NCBI GenBank assembly: GCA_021234155.1
Contig: JAJEKV010000023.1
Span: 6,221,945-6,285,944, forward strand
DNA from: Isoetes taiwanensis
Lineage: Eukaryota; Streptophyta; Lycopodiopsida; Isoetales; Isoetaceae
DNA: 64,000 nucleotides
Reading direction: 5' to 3'
Positions 24,932-35,521 of this stretch are shown here, one piece after another. The stretch's first letter is position 1. Each line of letters starts with the position of its first letter. Below the pieces are notes generated by a model, which saw only the letters and a program-made list of their open reading frames with translations, was not told the origin of the DNA and searched no databases. The translations under genes and the position numbers were made by a program.

Positions 24932-25519
24932 TAGACATTAATTCCAGTCCATGCTTGAAGAGAGCATGGTCACTTGGACTATATTGATTGTTAGATGCTA
25001 GACATTAATTCCAGTCCATTTGAAGAGAACATGTTCACTTGGATTATAGTGATTGCTGGATATGCTCAATAGGAGGATGCTCAACACGATTTACTCTTTC
25101 ACAACTCTCATTTTTTCACTACAAATATTAAACTCTATAAATCTCTTGCCTTAGATTTAACCTCCACAAGGCAATATTAGAAAAAAGGTTCAATACTGAG
25201 TGCATCAAATCTTATGCATCACTAGAACGATGGTTTTTTGCGTCCACGATTTTGCCAGGGTAAGTCCTTTTTAGGGGTTGTGAGCACATGTTTCCGGTGC
25301 TTGCCATTTGGTTAATCGTGGTAACGCGATTGATTCTATGAATGGGCAATAAATTCGTTAATGGGCACCCATTTATGGGATGCTCGCCATTCTAAAAAGA
25401 GGAAATATTGGCAATAAGAATTCCAAGGTCGTTAGGAACACGCCTGTGCAGAAATGTAGGTTCAAACCCGCATGTTCCGGACCATAGTGGGTTCAACATT
25501 GTAGGCTTAGGAACCAAAA

Positions 25520-25551
25520 AGAAATGTTTGGCGGGCCCGCGATAAATTTCT
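25520..25551. repeat. Dispersed GC-rich palindrome, degraded copy in block A
   Basis: AGAAATG and GATAAATTTCTT arms flank a shortened core GGCGGGCCCGC. It lies 51 bp after a B-box-like GGTTCAAACCC (25459-25469). In A' the same site (30273-30306) keeps more of the core (CGCGGCGGCC, CCGCG). Confidence 0.7.
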
Positions 25552-25811
25552 TGTCATATATAATTCAGTTTCATTTTTGTTTGAAGCTATTTTGTTTGAA
25601 GCATTACGGTAGTGACCGTGTGTGCAAACAATATTGAAAAATAAGTGCATCTATGGCGGCTCACGGTGGCCTTTTCCCTATTTAGGTGCTCTGCCAGCTC
25701 CCATTCCTCTCGCCGCTTTGTTGGCGCGCATTAACAGCACTTGGGATGATTTTAGAATGTAGTATTGGCATTCCAATCCAGCCAAAAATATGAGCTCCAT
25801 GTATTCAATCG

Positions 25812-25927
25812 GTGGCCAGGGAAGGCACAGCTCCGCTGCTCATAAAAAGCTGTGTTATGAATGGGGAAATCAAAGTAGGCAGCACAAGGGAGGTAACTGT
25901 GATTTCTGGCCTTCCGGCAAATAGCAG
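25812..25927 (+). pseudogene. PYR/PYL ABA-receptor fragment, cut at block C
   Basis: Identical in sequence to the start of the A' copy: [20 protein letters not shown] and then the gate loop SGLPA. The frame then breaks, because the DNA passes into block C after the common AGCAG. The remaining strands, the latch and the C-terminal helix are missing. Confidence 0.8.
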
Positions 25928-28064
25928 ATTTGGAGGCTTCCTAAGATGTATCGTCCTTGTGCCGACGAGTTTTTGCCCCAATTTACCAAGCCCCTTCGGC
26001 GCGACAGATTTTGGCCAATAGCGATGAAGTATTTTCGCTAATACTCAAGACGACAGCTTTTCTCATGCAAGTAAGTATGCATGTTTTCGTCTGTATTCTT
26101 ACATGACGTTTGTGTTCTTAGATGGGGTCTGCATGTGGCAATGCATCCAAAGCCCTAATATTTTTGCCCACTTTACTCTGTTCCGGCTACTCTATTTTGG
26201 CTTCTCCAAAACTGGAAACCGCGGCCCTTATAACCATCCCCCAGCGCTACGTCTTGAGGCATGGCTTAACGCTTCTTCATCAAAACGGCATGGCAGGTTG
26301 CTGGGAAAGAACTGGGTCGAAACTTGGCCGCTGTGCAAGGCCAGTAGAATCGGATTTGGGCTCAGGGTACTGGCAGCAAGGTAAGAACCATTGTATGCCT
26401 ATTCTTGATGCAAACAAGATGCAAATCAAGGATTTGGATCCTTAGCTGACATCTAGCAAGGTATATGTGGATGTAGCATGCAACCTGGTGTTAGCCTGGA
26501 TAAGAGAGAGATATAAGCTGCTTCATACAAATATAAGGTATGTCTAGGAGTTTGATACTGTTATTGATGATTTTTTTTACAAGATTATTACCTACGTAGG
26601 CACTAATAGCATAGCATGATCCGCCAGTGTGATTAAACCAGCAAATGGATCGTAATTCAAATTTAGAATCCATGATATATGTTTTGGCTTGGAGAAATTG
26701 CAAATGGTGCTTATGTTCCAGATATCCATTGTGCAATTAAATTATCAAAACCACTCTCTTTAATACTTTGCTTACATTGAATGCTTTGGACATGTAATTT
26801 GGAGTATATATGTGGGCAGTTGACAATTTACAGAACTGGAGAGTAGACCTACTATGCATCATCATCAAGATTTTATATCGGCTCCCATCCGCACCTTCAA
26901 ACACAAAGATTCCAAGTGATGTCTCCCACCAATTTGAAGATCCACAACAGGGTTGAATAAGTTTTTCTTGCTAGCTGGTAAGCTTGTTGAGATTGGTATT
27001 AAAAACTGTTGGTTTGCAAATGCACAAATGCACCAACTCCTGTGCCCCCATCTTTTCATTATATTTTAGCTGCATCATAATTTTGCCTTCTTTAACAAAT
27101 CTATTGTGTTCTTGACTGGTTGATACTAAGAATCTTCTATAGAGTGCAATATCATGAACATCACTTATCACGTTGAAGGTTCATTTAGTGGCTGAATTCA
27201 CTTTTTCATTATGGGATGCAATGGGCAACAGGGTTTAATGCAACTTTGAGAAGAATACTTTAGTTTCTCTGAAATTGATTTTGTTGCCCCTGACATTCCT
27301 TCCCCAGCTATTGGAGTCTGAGGATCAGAAATAGGCATGCTGTATATTCAATGACTAAACATAGGCGAAGAGGATAGTCTTATATTTTACAGGTTAAATG
27401 GTACTATAATATCTGGTCGTATACAACCATGGAGGCTCTCATAGCTTTTACTATAGTGTTCTATTCTTCAATTTTTTTTAATATCATTCCCTTCGTACCA
27501 ATAGTTTTCATCTGGTTTATTTTAGGGTGTTGTTAGAATGATGGCAAAAGATCTTATTCGAACCCGCCATCAAATTACAAAGTTTTATGGACTGAAATCC
27601 CAAGTGCAAGGAGTGTCATTGCGTAGGGTATTGATTCTTATTTCAGGTGCCATAAAGGTAGATTTGGGAAGAACAAAGAGTGTAGAAGTTAGTTAAATCT
27701 ACCAGAGACTGCAGAAATTATGCAAGAGTTTGTAAAACAGAATGAGAGAATGGAAATGACAATGGAGGTAATGGAAGATGCTATTGATGATGCTTTGGAA
27801 GGTGATGAAGAAGAGAAAGAAACTAACGAGCCGTTCAACCAAGTTCTGGATGAAATTGGGATTGACCTTGATCAATAGGTATATTTTCTAAAGTTTTAAT
27901 TGAGAGTATAATTTTTTGATTACACCATTCTATGCAGCTCATTCATACCCCTGCAAATAATGCTGTAGCACCAGCAGAGTCAACAAACGCCAGGGTGCCA
28001 CAAGCAACAGGTGCCTCTGGAGATGATAGTGATCTCCAAGCGCGTCTTGATAATCTTAGGAGGC
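25923..28064 (+). repeat. Block C, first copy (VPS2 pseudogene carrier)
   Basis: This matches 47186-49324 with about 98% identity by eye. It begins at AGCAGATTTGGAGG and ends at AATCTTAGGAGGC. Its left part has frames without recognised family (for example 26122-26445). Its right part holds VPS2 exons. It is wedged between A and, after a 105-bp spacer, A'. Confidence 0.95.
27526..28064 (+). pseudogene. VPS2/CHMP2 (ESCRT-III) pseudogene in block C
   Basis: VPS2 forms membrane-remodelling ESCRT-III filaments at endosomes. The exon at 27526 encodes MAKDLIRTRHQITKFYGLKS followed by QVQGVSLR, the basic helix-2 region. The next conserved exon is missing. From about 27700 comes EIMQEFVKQNERMEMTMEVM, EDAIDDALEGDEEEKETNEP and NQVLDEIGIDLDQ, then the codon that is CAG in C' is TAG here (27876-27878). 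After an intron the last exon (27938 on) gives the MIM1-like tail DSDLQARLDNLRR. The N-terminal third (residues 1 to about 60 of the usual 220) is absent, and the stop codon itself is lost at the block edge. Non-functional. Confidence 0.9.
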
Positions 28065-29539
28065 AACTGGGAGTTCTGATTGATTTTTACCTGCAGGGGT
28101 GACCGGTTGAGCGGAATTGCTGTGCCTCTTTCTATTCCAGAGGCGGAATCGTCGACCCAGTTGCCATGTTGTTCTAGGAGAAGAAAGCCCAATTCGGCCC
28201 TCTTCACAAATCTGGCTCCATCTTTCTCAGGCATGGCAAGCTCTTCGAGCTTTTGCGCAGGGTAGATTAAAAAGGATGAAGATGTTCTCTGTGGCAGGGA
28301 GAGGGACGCATTTAGAAATATGCCATATATTTAGTAAACACGGATCTCTGTATATTTAGCGAACATATATCTCGTTTTGCTTGAATCACTGAAGAAATAA
28401 TGTTTGGTATGACCTATAAAATGGGCGGTCTTGAACCCGATGGCCGTCAACGAGAACGTGGTCTGTTGTAATTAGAAGTAGCAACTCCCCAAGGTAAAGA
28501 GCTCTTAAACTTATTTCCTATTTGACGGAAGCCGGATGCTACTGCCATTATTGTGAAAGAGATGGTATTTTAGTGACTATATACTCTGCCCAAAACAGGG
28601 GAAATAGACAGTTAGCAAGGCGAAATTACATTGCTATTTATTTGAAGATGTCTTCGAGTTCTGTTGATATTAGAACAGGACAGATGATTCTATAGCTCGC
28701 CAATCCTGCTGGGTTTGCTGCCGATTCTTGCTTTCGAACACTTCTGCTGATTCTTTCTGGAGACTTTTTCTCAAATGCGTCTCCACTGTTTTATCTACCG
28801 CTCTGGATTCTTCCTCTGCGTGATCTCTCTGATCTTTCATGATGCAGATTATTTCCATGGATTTGTCTCACAAGAGCATCCAGCCCAATTAATAGTAGTG
28901 CCATCAATCCAGTAATTAATAGCAGAGCCACCAAATCCAGCCGAATTGATAGCAGTGCCACTAAATCTCCACCTGAAATTGTTGTTTGCTTTGGTTTGCT
29001 CGTCTTCATTTCACTATTTGTTATTTGTTGGAAATAATTATTTATAAAAATTGATTCTTCTGTTGTCCTTTATCCATAAGGTTGGGAGGTGGTGCTTACA
29101 GCTTATAATCATTGCATTGTGGTGTTATAACGTGTCCAAAATTCACATTAAAAGACATTTGGCGTGTATGTTTTCCTTTGTTCAATATGGGATCGAGCTT
29201 ATCTACACATGAATCCGTGCCACAGAGCACTTTCGAATAGAAGCTTTGTTCAAATGGATGCCAAGGGAGCATTCAAAGAAGAAAGCTTTGTTCAAATGGA
29301 TGCCACCGGGAGCATTCAAAGAAGAGAGACAAGCTCTGTTCAAAGAGATGCAAAGTAATTAAGAAGAAGGAATCGAAATGATGCAATATTTAGACATCAC
29401 AATCGGCTAAATTGAATTTGAAATTGAATTCGGACACCACATTCAGTGAGTTGAGAGTGCTCATGTTATATGCATGAGACATTCCTGCTAGCAAAATAAT
29501 CTTTATCTTCATCAAAAAGTTAAAGAGAAATGTTCGCGG

Positions 29540-29690
29540 TATCCTACCAGAAAACTTATAGTTGACCTATTGTCTAATTTTTGCCTTAATTCTTCTGGAA
29601 CATGAGTGTATCCCAAGCATCCATATGCTTTATATTTCTCATAATTTGGTTTCTTCCCTGACCACACTCGTGGGACCTTTTACAATGCTA
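29540..29690 (-). pseudogene. Copia integrase-region scrap (in block A')
   Basis: Same minus-strand sequence as 24781-24931, again ending at a palindrome half-arm (29524-29539). Confidence 0.7.
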
Positions 29691-30272
29691 TAGACATTAA
29701 TTCCAGTCCATGCTTGAAGAGAGCATGGTCACTTGGACTATATTGATTGTTAGATGCTAGACATTAATTCCAGTCCATTTGAAGAGAACATGTTCACTTG
29801 GATTATAGTGATTGCTGGATATGCTCAATAGGAGGATGCTCAACACGATTTACTCTTTCACAACTCTCATTTTTTCACTACAAATATTAAACTCTATAAA
29901 TCTCTTGCCTTAGATTTAACCTCCACAAGGCAATATTAGAAAAAAGGTTCAATACTGAGTGCATCAAATCTTATGCATCACTAGAACGATGGTTTTTTGC
30001 GTCCACGATTTTGCCAGGGTAAGTCCTTTTAAGGGGTTGTGAGCACATGTTTCCAGTGCTTGCCATTTGGTTAATCGTGTACGATTGATTCTATGAATGG
30101 GCAATAAATTCGTTAATGGGCACCCATTTATGGGATGCTCGCCATTCTAAAAGAGGAAATATTGGCAATAAGAATTCCAAGGTCGTTAGGAACACGCCCA
30201 GGCAGAAATGTAGGTTCAAACCCTGCATGTTCCAGACCATAGTGGGTTCAACATTGTAGGCTTAGGAACCAA

Positions 30273-30306
30273 ATAAATGTTCGCGGCGGCCCCGCGATAA
30301 ATTTCT
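30273..30306. repeat. Dispersed GC-rich palindrome, degraded copy in block A'
   Basis: AAATGTTCGCGGCGGCC joined to CCGCGATAAATTTCTT. The right arm has lost about six bases of core compared with copies 1, 2 and 5. A B-box-like GGTTCAAACCC stands at 30213-30223. Confidence 0.75.
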
Positions 30307-30565
30307 TGTCATATATAATTCAGTTTCATTTTTGTTTGAAGCTATTTTGTTTGAAGCATTCTGGTAGTGACACGTGTGTGCAAACAATATTGAAAAATAA
30401 GTGCATCTATGGCGGCTACGGTGGCCTTTTCCCTATTTCGTGCTCTGCCGCTCCCATTCCTCTCTCGCCGCTTTGTTGGCCGCATTAACAGCACTTGGGA
30501 TGATTTTAGAATGTAGTATTGGCATTCCAATCCAGCCAAAAATATGAGCTCCATGTATTCAATCG

Positions 30566-30793
30566 GTGGCCAGGGAAGGCACAGCTCCGCTGCTCATAAA
30601 AAGCTGTGTTATGAATGGGGAAATCAAAGTAGGCAGCACAAGGGAGGTAACTGTGATTTCTGGCCTTCCGGCAAATAGCAGCACAGAAAGGCTCGAGTTA
30701 TTCGATGAAGAAAATCATGTAATTAGTTTCCGAGTTGTTGGTGGAGAACACAGGCTTCAGAACTACCATTCCATTACTAGCTTACATGAATAG
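30566..30793 (+). pseudogene. PYR/PYL/RCAR ABA-receptor fragment
   Basis: START-fold abscisic-acid receptors close a gate and latch over ABA and inhibit PP2C phosphatases. Here [20 protein letters not shown] is followed by the gate [25 protein letters not shown], and the latch GGEHRLQNY (HRL motif), then TSLHE and a TAG. That is about 64 residues of a family of about 190-220. The N-terminal helix, the first strands and the C-terminal helix are missing, and the stop comes right after the conserved SLH. The piece is open and well conserved, but it lacks an initiator Met in context, so it is a captured or truncated fragment. Confidence 0.85.
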
Positions 30794-30957
30794 GAATTAC
30801 AAAGGCATTAGAGATGGAGATGGCAAGTCAGAAAGCGGAACAGAGTATTCTCCATTTCTCAATGCCTAAGGAGGGCAAAAAAAGATAGTTTTGAAGCAGA
30901 ATATCTTCCGAGAAGATATGGCCATGGCTCGGCCATGGCTTGGATCAATTTCTGCAT

Positions 30958-32077
30958 ATGGGTAGCATAACAAACGGGAAGGGGAAACTCAATAGCCGAA
31001 GAGTGGGTCTGCTTCCTTGGAGTTCGGAAAAGTCGATCTGTTGTCCAGGTCCTGGGGCATATAAACTGTGTCCAATAGCAACAGGCCCATCTTGCAGCCT
31101 TGGAGGCAAGCCTTTGCATGCAGATTTAGCAGATGTACCTGGTCCAGGAGCTTATGATCCTAAGTATATCATGCAAATGTCATCTTCCTCATACTCTTTA
31201 GGAGGGAAGACACAATTTCATGAGGCAAATGCAAATCCTGGCCCAGGAGCTTATACCCCCAAGTTTGGGCCCATTGGTCCATCATTTAGCATATATGGCA
31301 AAGCCCATACGACAGGAAAAGATGAAGCCCCTGGTCTTGGTACATATATGGTTAGGGAAAGAGATGTTAGTCCATCATTTTCAATGTATGGCCGTGTTAG
31401 TTCAAAAGCAAGTGATAGTTTACTTGGACCAGGTGCATAAGTCTTGAAGCCATGCAGCGATGGCCCATCATTTAGTTTTGGCGATAAACTGATACATAAG
31501 ATGAAAGAGGAAACACCAGGACCTGGGGCTTATGATGTATGTTGCAAATCAGATGGCCGTTCGCTTTTGGCAAAAACAAAAGAACCTGTTAAAGATCCAA
31601 GCCCTGGGCCAGGAACATATCGGGACCATTCTCCTCATGGCCCTGCTTACAGTCTGGGACATAGAACAGTACATGTAAAGCTGGATAGTCTTCTTGGACC
31701 TGGAACATATGATGCATCTACATCATTGACTGCAAGAAGCGCTTCTGCTTACAGTCTTAGTGGAAAGAAGATTGTTTCAGATTCTTCCCTAACACCTGGA
31801 CCAGGGCAATATAGACCTAAGCCCCAAGACGGTGCTCCTGCATTTAGCATCTACCGGAGGGTAAAGCAGCAAAAGCTGGAAAGCACTCCTGGCCCGGGGT
31901 CCTATCTATTCATCAGAGCCAGGATGGAAGTACGGTTCTCCTCCACAATTCAGCTTAGGAGTACGTTTGCCAAGTGGACCTGGCAATGATACTCCTGGTC
32001 CTGGTGTGTACTCTGTTAAACAATTCCAAGATGGACCAAAATATACCTTTGGGGGCAAATATGAGCACGAAGTGTAA
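30958..32077 (+). pseudogene. SHIPPO-repeat protein (ODF3-like, sperm-tail PG-rich repeat)
   Basis: From ATG 30958 (MGSITNGKGKLNSRRVG) the frame contains 11 evenly spaced SHIPPO/STPGR repeats with the signature PGPGxY (for example VPGPGAYDP, NPGPGAYTP, TPGPGAYDV, SPGPGTYRD, TPGPGQYRP), each followed about 12 residues later by PSFSxxGK-like sequence. In animals, members are outer-dense-fibre and microtubule-inner axonemal proteins. In plants the family follows species with flagellate sperm. Two lesions: the Tyr of repeat 5 is TAA (31438-31440, GPGA-stop-VLK), and one indel near 31905 shifts the last two repeats, which resume as WKYGSPPQFSLG, NDTPGPGVYSVKQF and KYTFGGKYEHEV with a stop at 32075-32077. 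No introns are visible across 1.1 kb, so a retrocopy is possible. Without the two lesions it would be about 370 residues. Confidence 0.85.
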
Positions 32078-34830
32078 TGAACATAGCAGCAAAGGTAAAC
32101 CTCTTATTCAACTTCTGGAACTCTATCAAATGTCAATGTCTGGTTACTCATCCATGCTGCTAATTATATGCAGATGCATTTGACAAAGACAGTAAGCGGT
32201 GGCCAGAGATAACATTGAGAAAGCCTGAAGTCTGTTCTGTTGAAGTAACAAGGTTACTAAAACATAGGTCTAGTCGTGACAATTCCTTATTTTAGTGTTT
32301 AAAGAATTCAGAATGTGGAGTGCACTCCCGGAAAATGGATTTAAAATCAAAAGTGCATTTTCATTTCTCTCACTACTCCTTTCCTTGCAGGGTCTCTTGA
32401 CACTTGACAATGAACTATGAGCAGGACTACATATGAAGGATAACTCCAATTTTGAAGGTTCACCGGTTACTTCGAAAACTGCTTGGTTGTCAAAGTGCCG
32501 TAAACAATAGATGTCTTTCTTATCCAACTAATGCTGTAAGTGGCAAAACGAGATTGTTCTTTCTTTCGGGATTTCTTCATATGGCCTGTTGATGCATGAA
32601 CTAAGATGCTTTTTTTACTAGACCGCTACATAAACAGAAGCTCAGTGGTGTGTAGTATTCTTATTGCTGTTTATGTTTAATATTTCTCACAATCTGGTTT
32701 GGGCAGCGTGTAAAAGCGGAGGGATTCATACCATGTAACTCTAAATTATATGGAGGAAGCTTTAAACATCTCTATGCCTTCCTTCAAATACGAAGAAAGG
32801 TAGCAGAGAAATTTTGAAGCACTATATGATAAGAGGCATTTATTTTATGCATTTGAGAAACATGTAGGTTATTTATGTGATTTTGTACAATCATTGAGCC
32901 AGTTGGGGAAGATGCATGATATGGAGTGGAAGAATGGTAGTTCTTTACCACCAGATAGAAGCTTACAACAACGCTATCTTTGTTGGCGTAAGTGGTCCCT
33001 TTAGTCTGCATGCATGCATTCCTTTAGTATCATGAGAGGTAGGCCAAGAAGCCCTTCGAAGTACGAGTTTGCCAACCCACATTGATATAATGGACATCCT
33101 ACTTAGAATAACAAGAAACCATCATACATCTTTATCTTTAATGTTTTCATTGTCCCATAATATAGTCACTAAGAATTGGTTTATCCCATAGACAGTCAAA
33201 TGAAGTCAAATGAAGCACTGGCATATAATGTCACCAGATAGAAGCTTAGAACCATGCTACCTTTGTTGGCTTAAGCGGTCCCTTTAGCCTGTTTGAGCAT
33301 GCATGCATTCCTTTAGTATAATGAGCAGTAGGCCAAGAAGCCCCTCTAAGTACAAAGAATTTGCCAGCCCACATTGATATAATGGACATCCTTTTAAGAA
33401 TAACAAGAAACCTTCATATATCTTTATCGTAAATGTTGTTAATTAGTCTCATAATATAGTCACTTAGAATTAATTTCTCCCATAGACAGTCAAACTACAC
33501 AACTATATGATGTAACATGAGTTTATGTATGGTGCCTTCATTCAGATCATGGTTTTTGCACAGTGCCTTCATTTTGATCATGCTTTTAACTTGAAGACAA
33601 CATATGGCCTTATTTCTTGGCAGGGCATTACCCAAGTAAGTGTTCCATTCTATTCTTCCTAAACCACTCTTCAACGATGTTGGGTCTGTACACAACAGAG
33701 GCTTGGTTGCACTGACTTGAAAGCATACTTGACTACAACGAGGTGATTATTTTCTAGGCTAAAATATATACTTAGTTCCAAGACATGTATATTGATGGAT
33801 CCATATAAGGCTGTTGAAGTAGTGGATGAGAAGAGTATATCCTTGCAGCTATGGCTTTCGCTGTACAAAATATTGGCATGTTTCCACTTTGTCTATTTAG
33901 AAGGTGTCCAATGGCTTTGATTGTACAGAATATTGACAAGTTTCCACTTTGTCTAGTTAGAAGGTATCCAACTGCTACCACAGAGACTTAAAGGTGTGGT
34001 TTTGGAGAATCATTCAGAGATGTACTATGATGACTACAAATGAAGGAACAACCTTTTCAAGAAGATTATTTGATGTCCATTGTTAGTTGTTACATTGTGT
34101 AAATGTCTAATCTTGGTTCCTTTCCAAAACCCTATTGCTTCAATTGTAACCTCTGCCTAAATTATGCCATTGTTGTTAATGTTGAAGGTCCCACTTGATC
34201 ATCACCAGCAGACTAAGAATGTCAATGGTAAAATCCAATGCATGAAATTTATCGAAAAACTAAAGTGATGTGCTAAACATCAATGCACTTAGTTGTCAAC
34301 AATCACGATGTTGGTCTTGGCATTGCATTTCGCTCATAAAGTTCAAATAACAAGTCGTCAAGGCACTAGCAATGACATCAATGCCATATTTTATTGTTTT
34401 AGATGTTAATGTAATATCTACAACTTCCCGCATCAGCAGAGGACAAATTTGATCTACCACGTTTGAAACATTTTCATACATTGAGCAGAGCAAACAATCG
34501 TGTTGGACAATATTGCATGATGGACCATCTCCATGATGCATATCATAAATTTGTTCTTACCATATGGAAAGCTATTGAGTTAATGGTCAATATTCTTGCA
34601 TTTTGAATAACCATTTTACAGAGATATATTGGCAATTACAGAGGTTAGAATTCCCCATGCTCAAACACAGTTCAATTTTTGTATGTTCGGAACTTAGATT
34701 CTTTTGATTTAATGCAAAACATCTTTCGTAACGAGTCGTTATGGTCAATATTCTTCTATCGTGCAGGCATTGAACAAGGCAACAAAATGCAAGTTCAAAT
34801 TCTGCATGTTCTAGCATGTATAGACGAGTT
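32078..34830. other. Non-coding stretch with local duplications
   Basis: No supported gene. A direct repeat of about 270 bp (about 32947-33206 and 33225-33494) is around 85% identical (CAGATAGAAGCTTA, GCATGCATTCCTTTAGTAT, CACATTGATATAATGGACAT in both). A second tandem of about 64 bp is at 33850-33972 (TTTCCACTTTGTCTA twice). A minus-strand frame at 34541-34296 (CLLCSMYENVSNVVDQICPL) is not recognised. Confidence 0.5.
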
Positions 34831-34837
34831 GAGGAAG

Positions 34838-34878
34838 AGAAACGTTCGCGGCGGCCTTGGCCGCCGCGATAAGTTTCT
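34838..34878. repeat. Dispersed GC-rich palindrome, copy in reverse orientation
   Basis: AGAAACGTT, then perfect arms CGCGGCGGCC-TT-GGCCGCCGCG (34847-34868), then ATAAGTTTCT. Upstream, AGTTCAAATTCTGCATGTTC (34792-34811) matches the sequence before the block A/A' copies (GGTTCAAACCCTGCATGTTC), so a B-box-like unit precedes the palindrome at these loci. Confidence 0.85.
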
Positions 34879-35008
34879 TGTAAATATAAACATTGTTCAT
34901 TTTAAAGCACACTCTTTTCTTTAACATTGTTTAGGCCTATTACATACAATATTCCTAGAAGAAAACTATCTTTAGCAATTACTATTTAAGTTTTAACTTG
35001 CATTGTGC

Positions 35009-35190
35009 AAGGGGGGTGAGGTGCCAAAGTTATCACATATATAGATGTAACTAGCATTACTTGGGCTGCCAAACTTGCTAGCATCTTTTGCAATCTTAAG
35101 TGCTAAACGCCACTAGATCATATAGCCAAAGATTCGTTATTTTGAAGTTCATTACTCCATTTATAAACCCAACTATACAACATTTATATA
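35009..35190. repeat. Repeat R1, copy b
   Basis: Second copy of the segment at 17799-17978, beginning AAGGGGGGTGAGGTGCCAAAG. Confidence 0.8.
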
Positions 35191-35380
35191 TATTTTGAAC
35201 GCACAGAAACCCAGTACTAAGCAGGGCAATGGGTCACTAATGATTGGTGTTAATAGCAAATCCAACTACACAGACATATTACCAGAGAAATGTTCGTTGC
35301 ATATAGCAGTCGCCAAATAGCAATGGCCAATATAGCACTGGCTAAATAACACTTCCTTCTTGTAAAATATAAAATTCATC

Positions 35381-35521
35381 GCATATTATACTCATAATTG
35401 CCAAAGCCCAATGCTTGAAAACATATTTTATCTTGTTTACATGTGCAGCCTTAACCAACTAGCAAGCCTTAACCAATTTGACCTTGCTAAAGCCTTCTGG
35501 TGTGCCTTTTGCTAGTTTTTT
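35381..35521. repeat. Repeat R2, copy b
   Basis: Second copy of the segment at 22618-22765, in the same order and orientation relative to R1. The 190-bp spacer between R1b and R2b has no match to the 4.6 kb between R1a and R2a. Confidence 0.8.

Larger units (their letters stand above)
23405..25927. repeat. Block A, first copy of a 2.5-kb duplication
   Basis: From TGTTCTAGGAGAAGAAAG to CTTCCGGCAAATAGCAG, this block matches 28170-30681 almost base for base, with small indels and few substitutions. It contains a minus-strand Copia integrase scrap (24781-24931), a half-palindrome (24765-24780), a degraded GC-rich palindrome (25520-25551) and the first half of a PYL receptor fragment. On its right it runs directly into block C. 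Confidence 0.95.
28170..30681. repeat. Block A', second copy of the 2.5-kb duplication
   Basis: See block A. A' differs mainly by small deletions and insertions of one to about five bases. Unlike A, it continues past CTTCCGGCAAATAGCAG into the rest of the PYL fragment, so A' keeps the older junction. Confidence 0.95.

Noticed and set aside
25459-25469. tRNA gene from the B-box GGTTCAAACCC
   Set aside because: No convincing A box or acceptor stem at the right distance. At most a decayed SINE head.
34296-34541. Minus-strand frame CLLCSMYENVSNVVDQICPL as a conserved gene
   Set aside because: No recognisable family and no neighbouring exon on the same strand.
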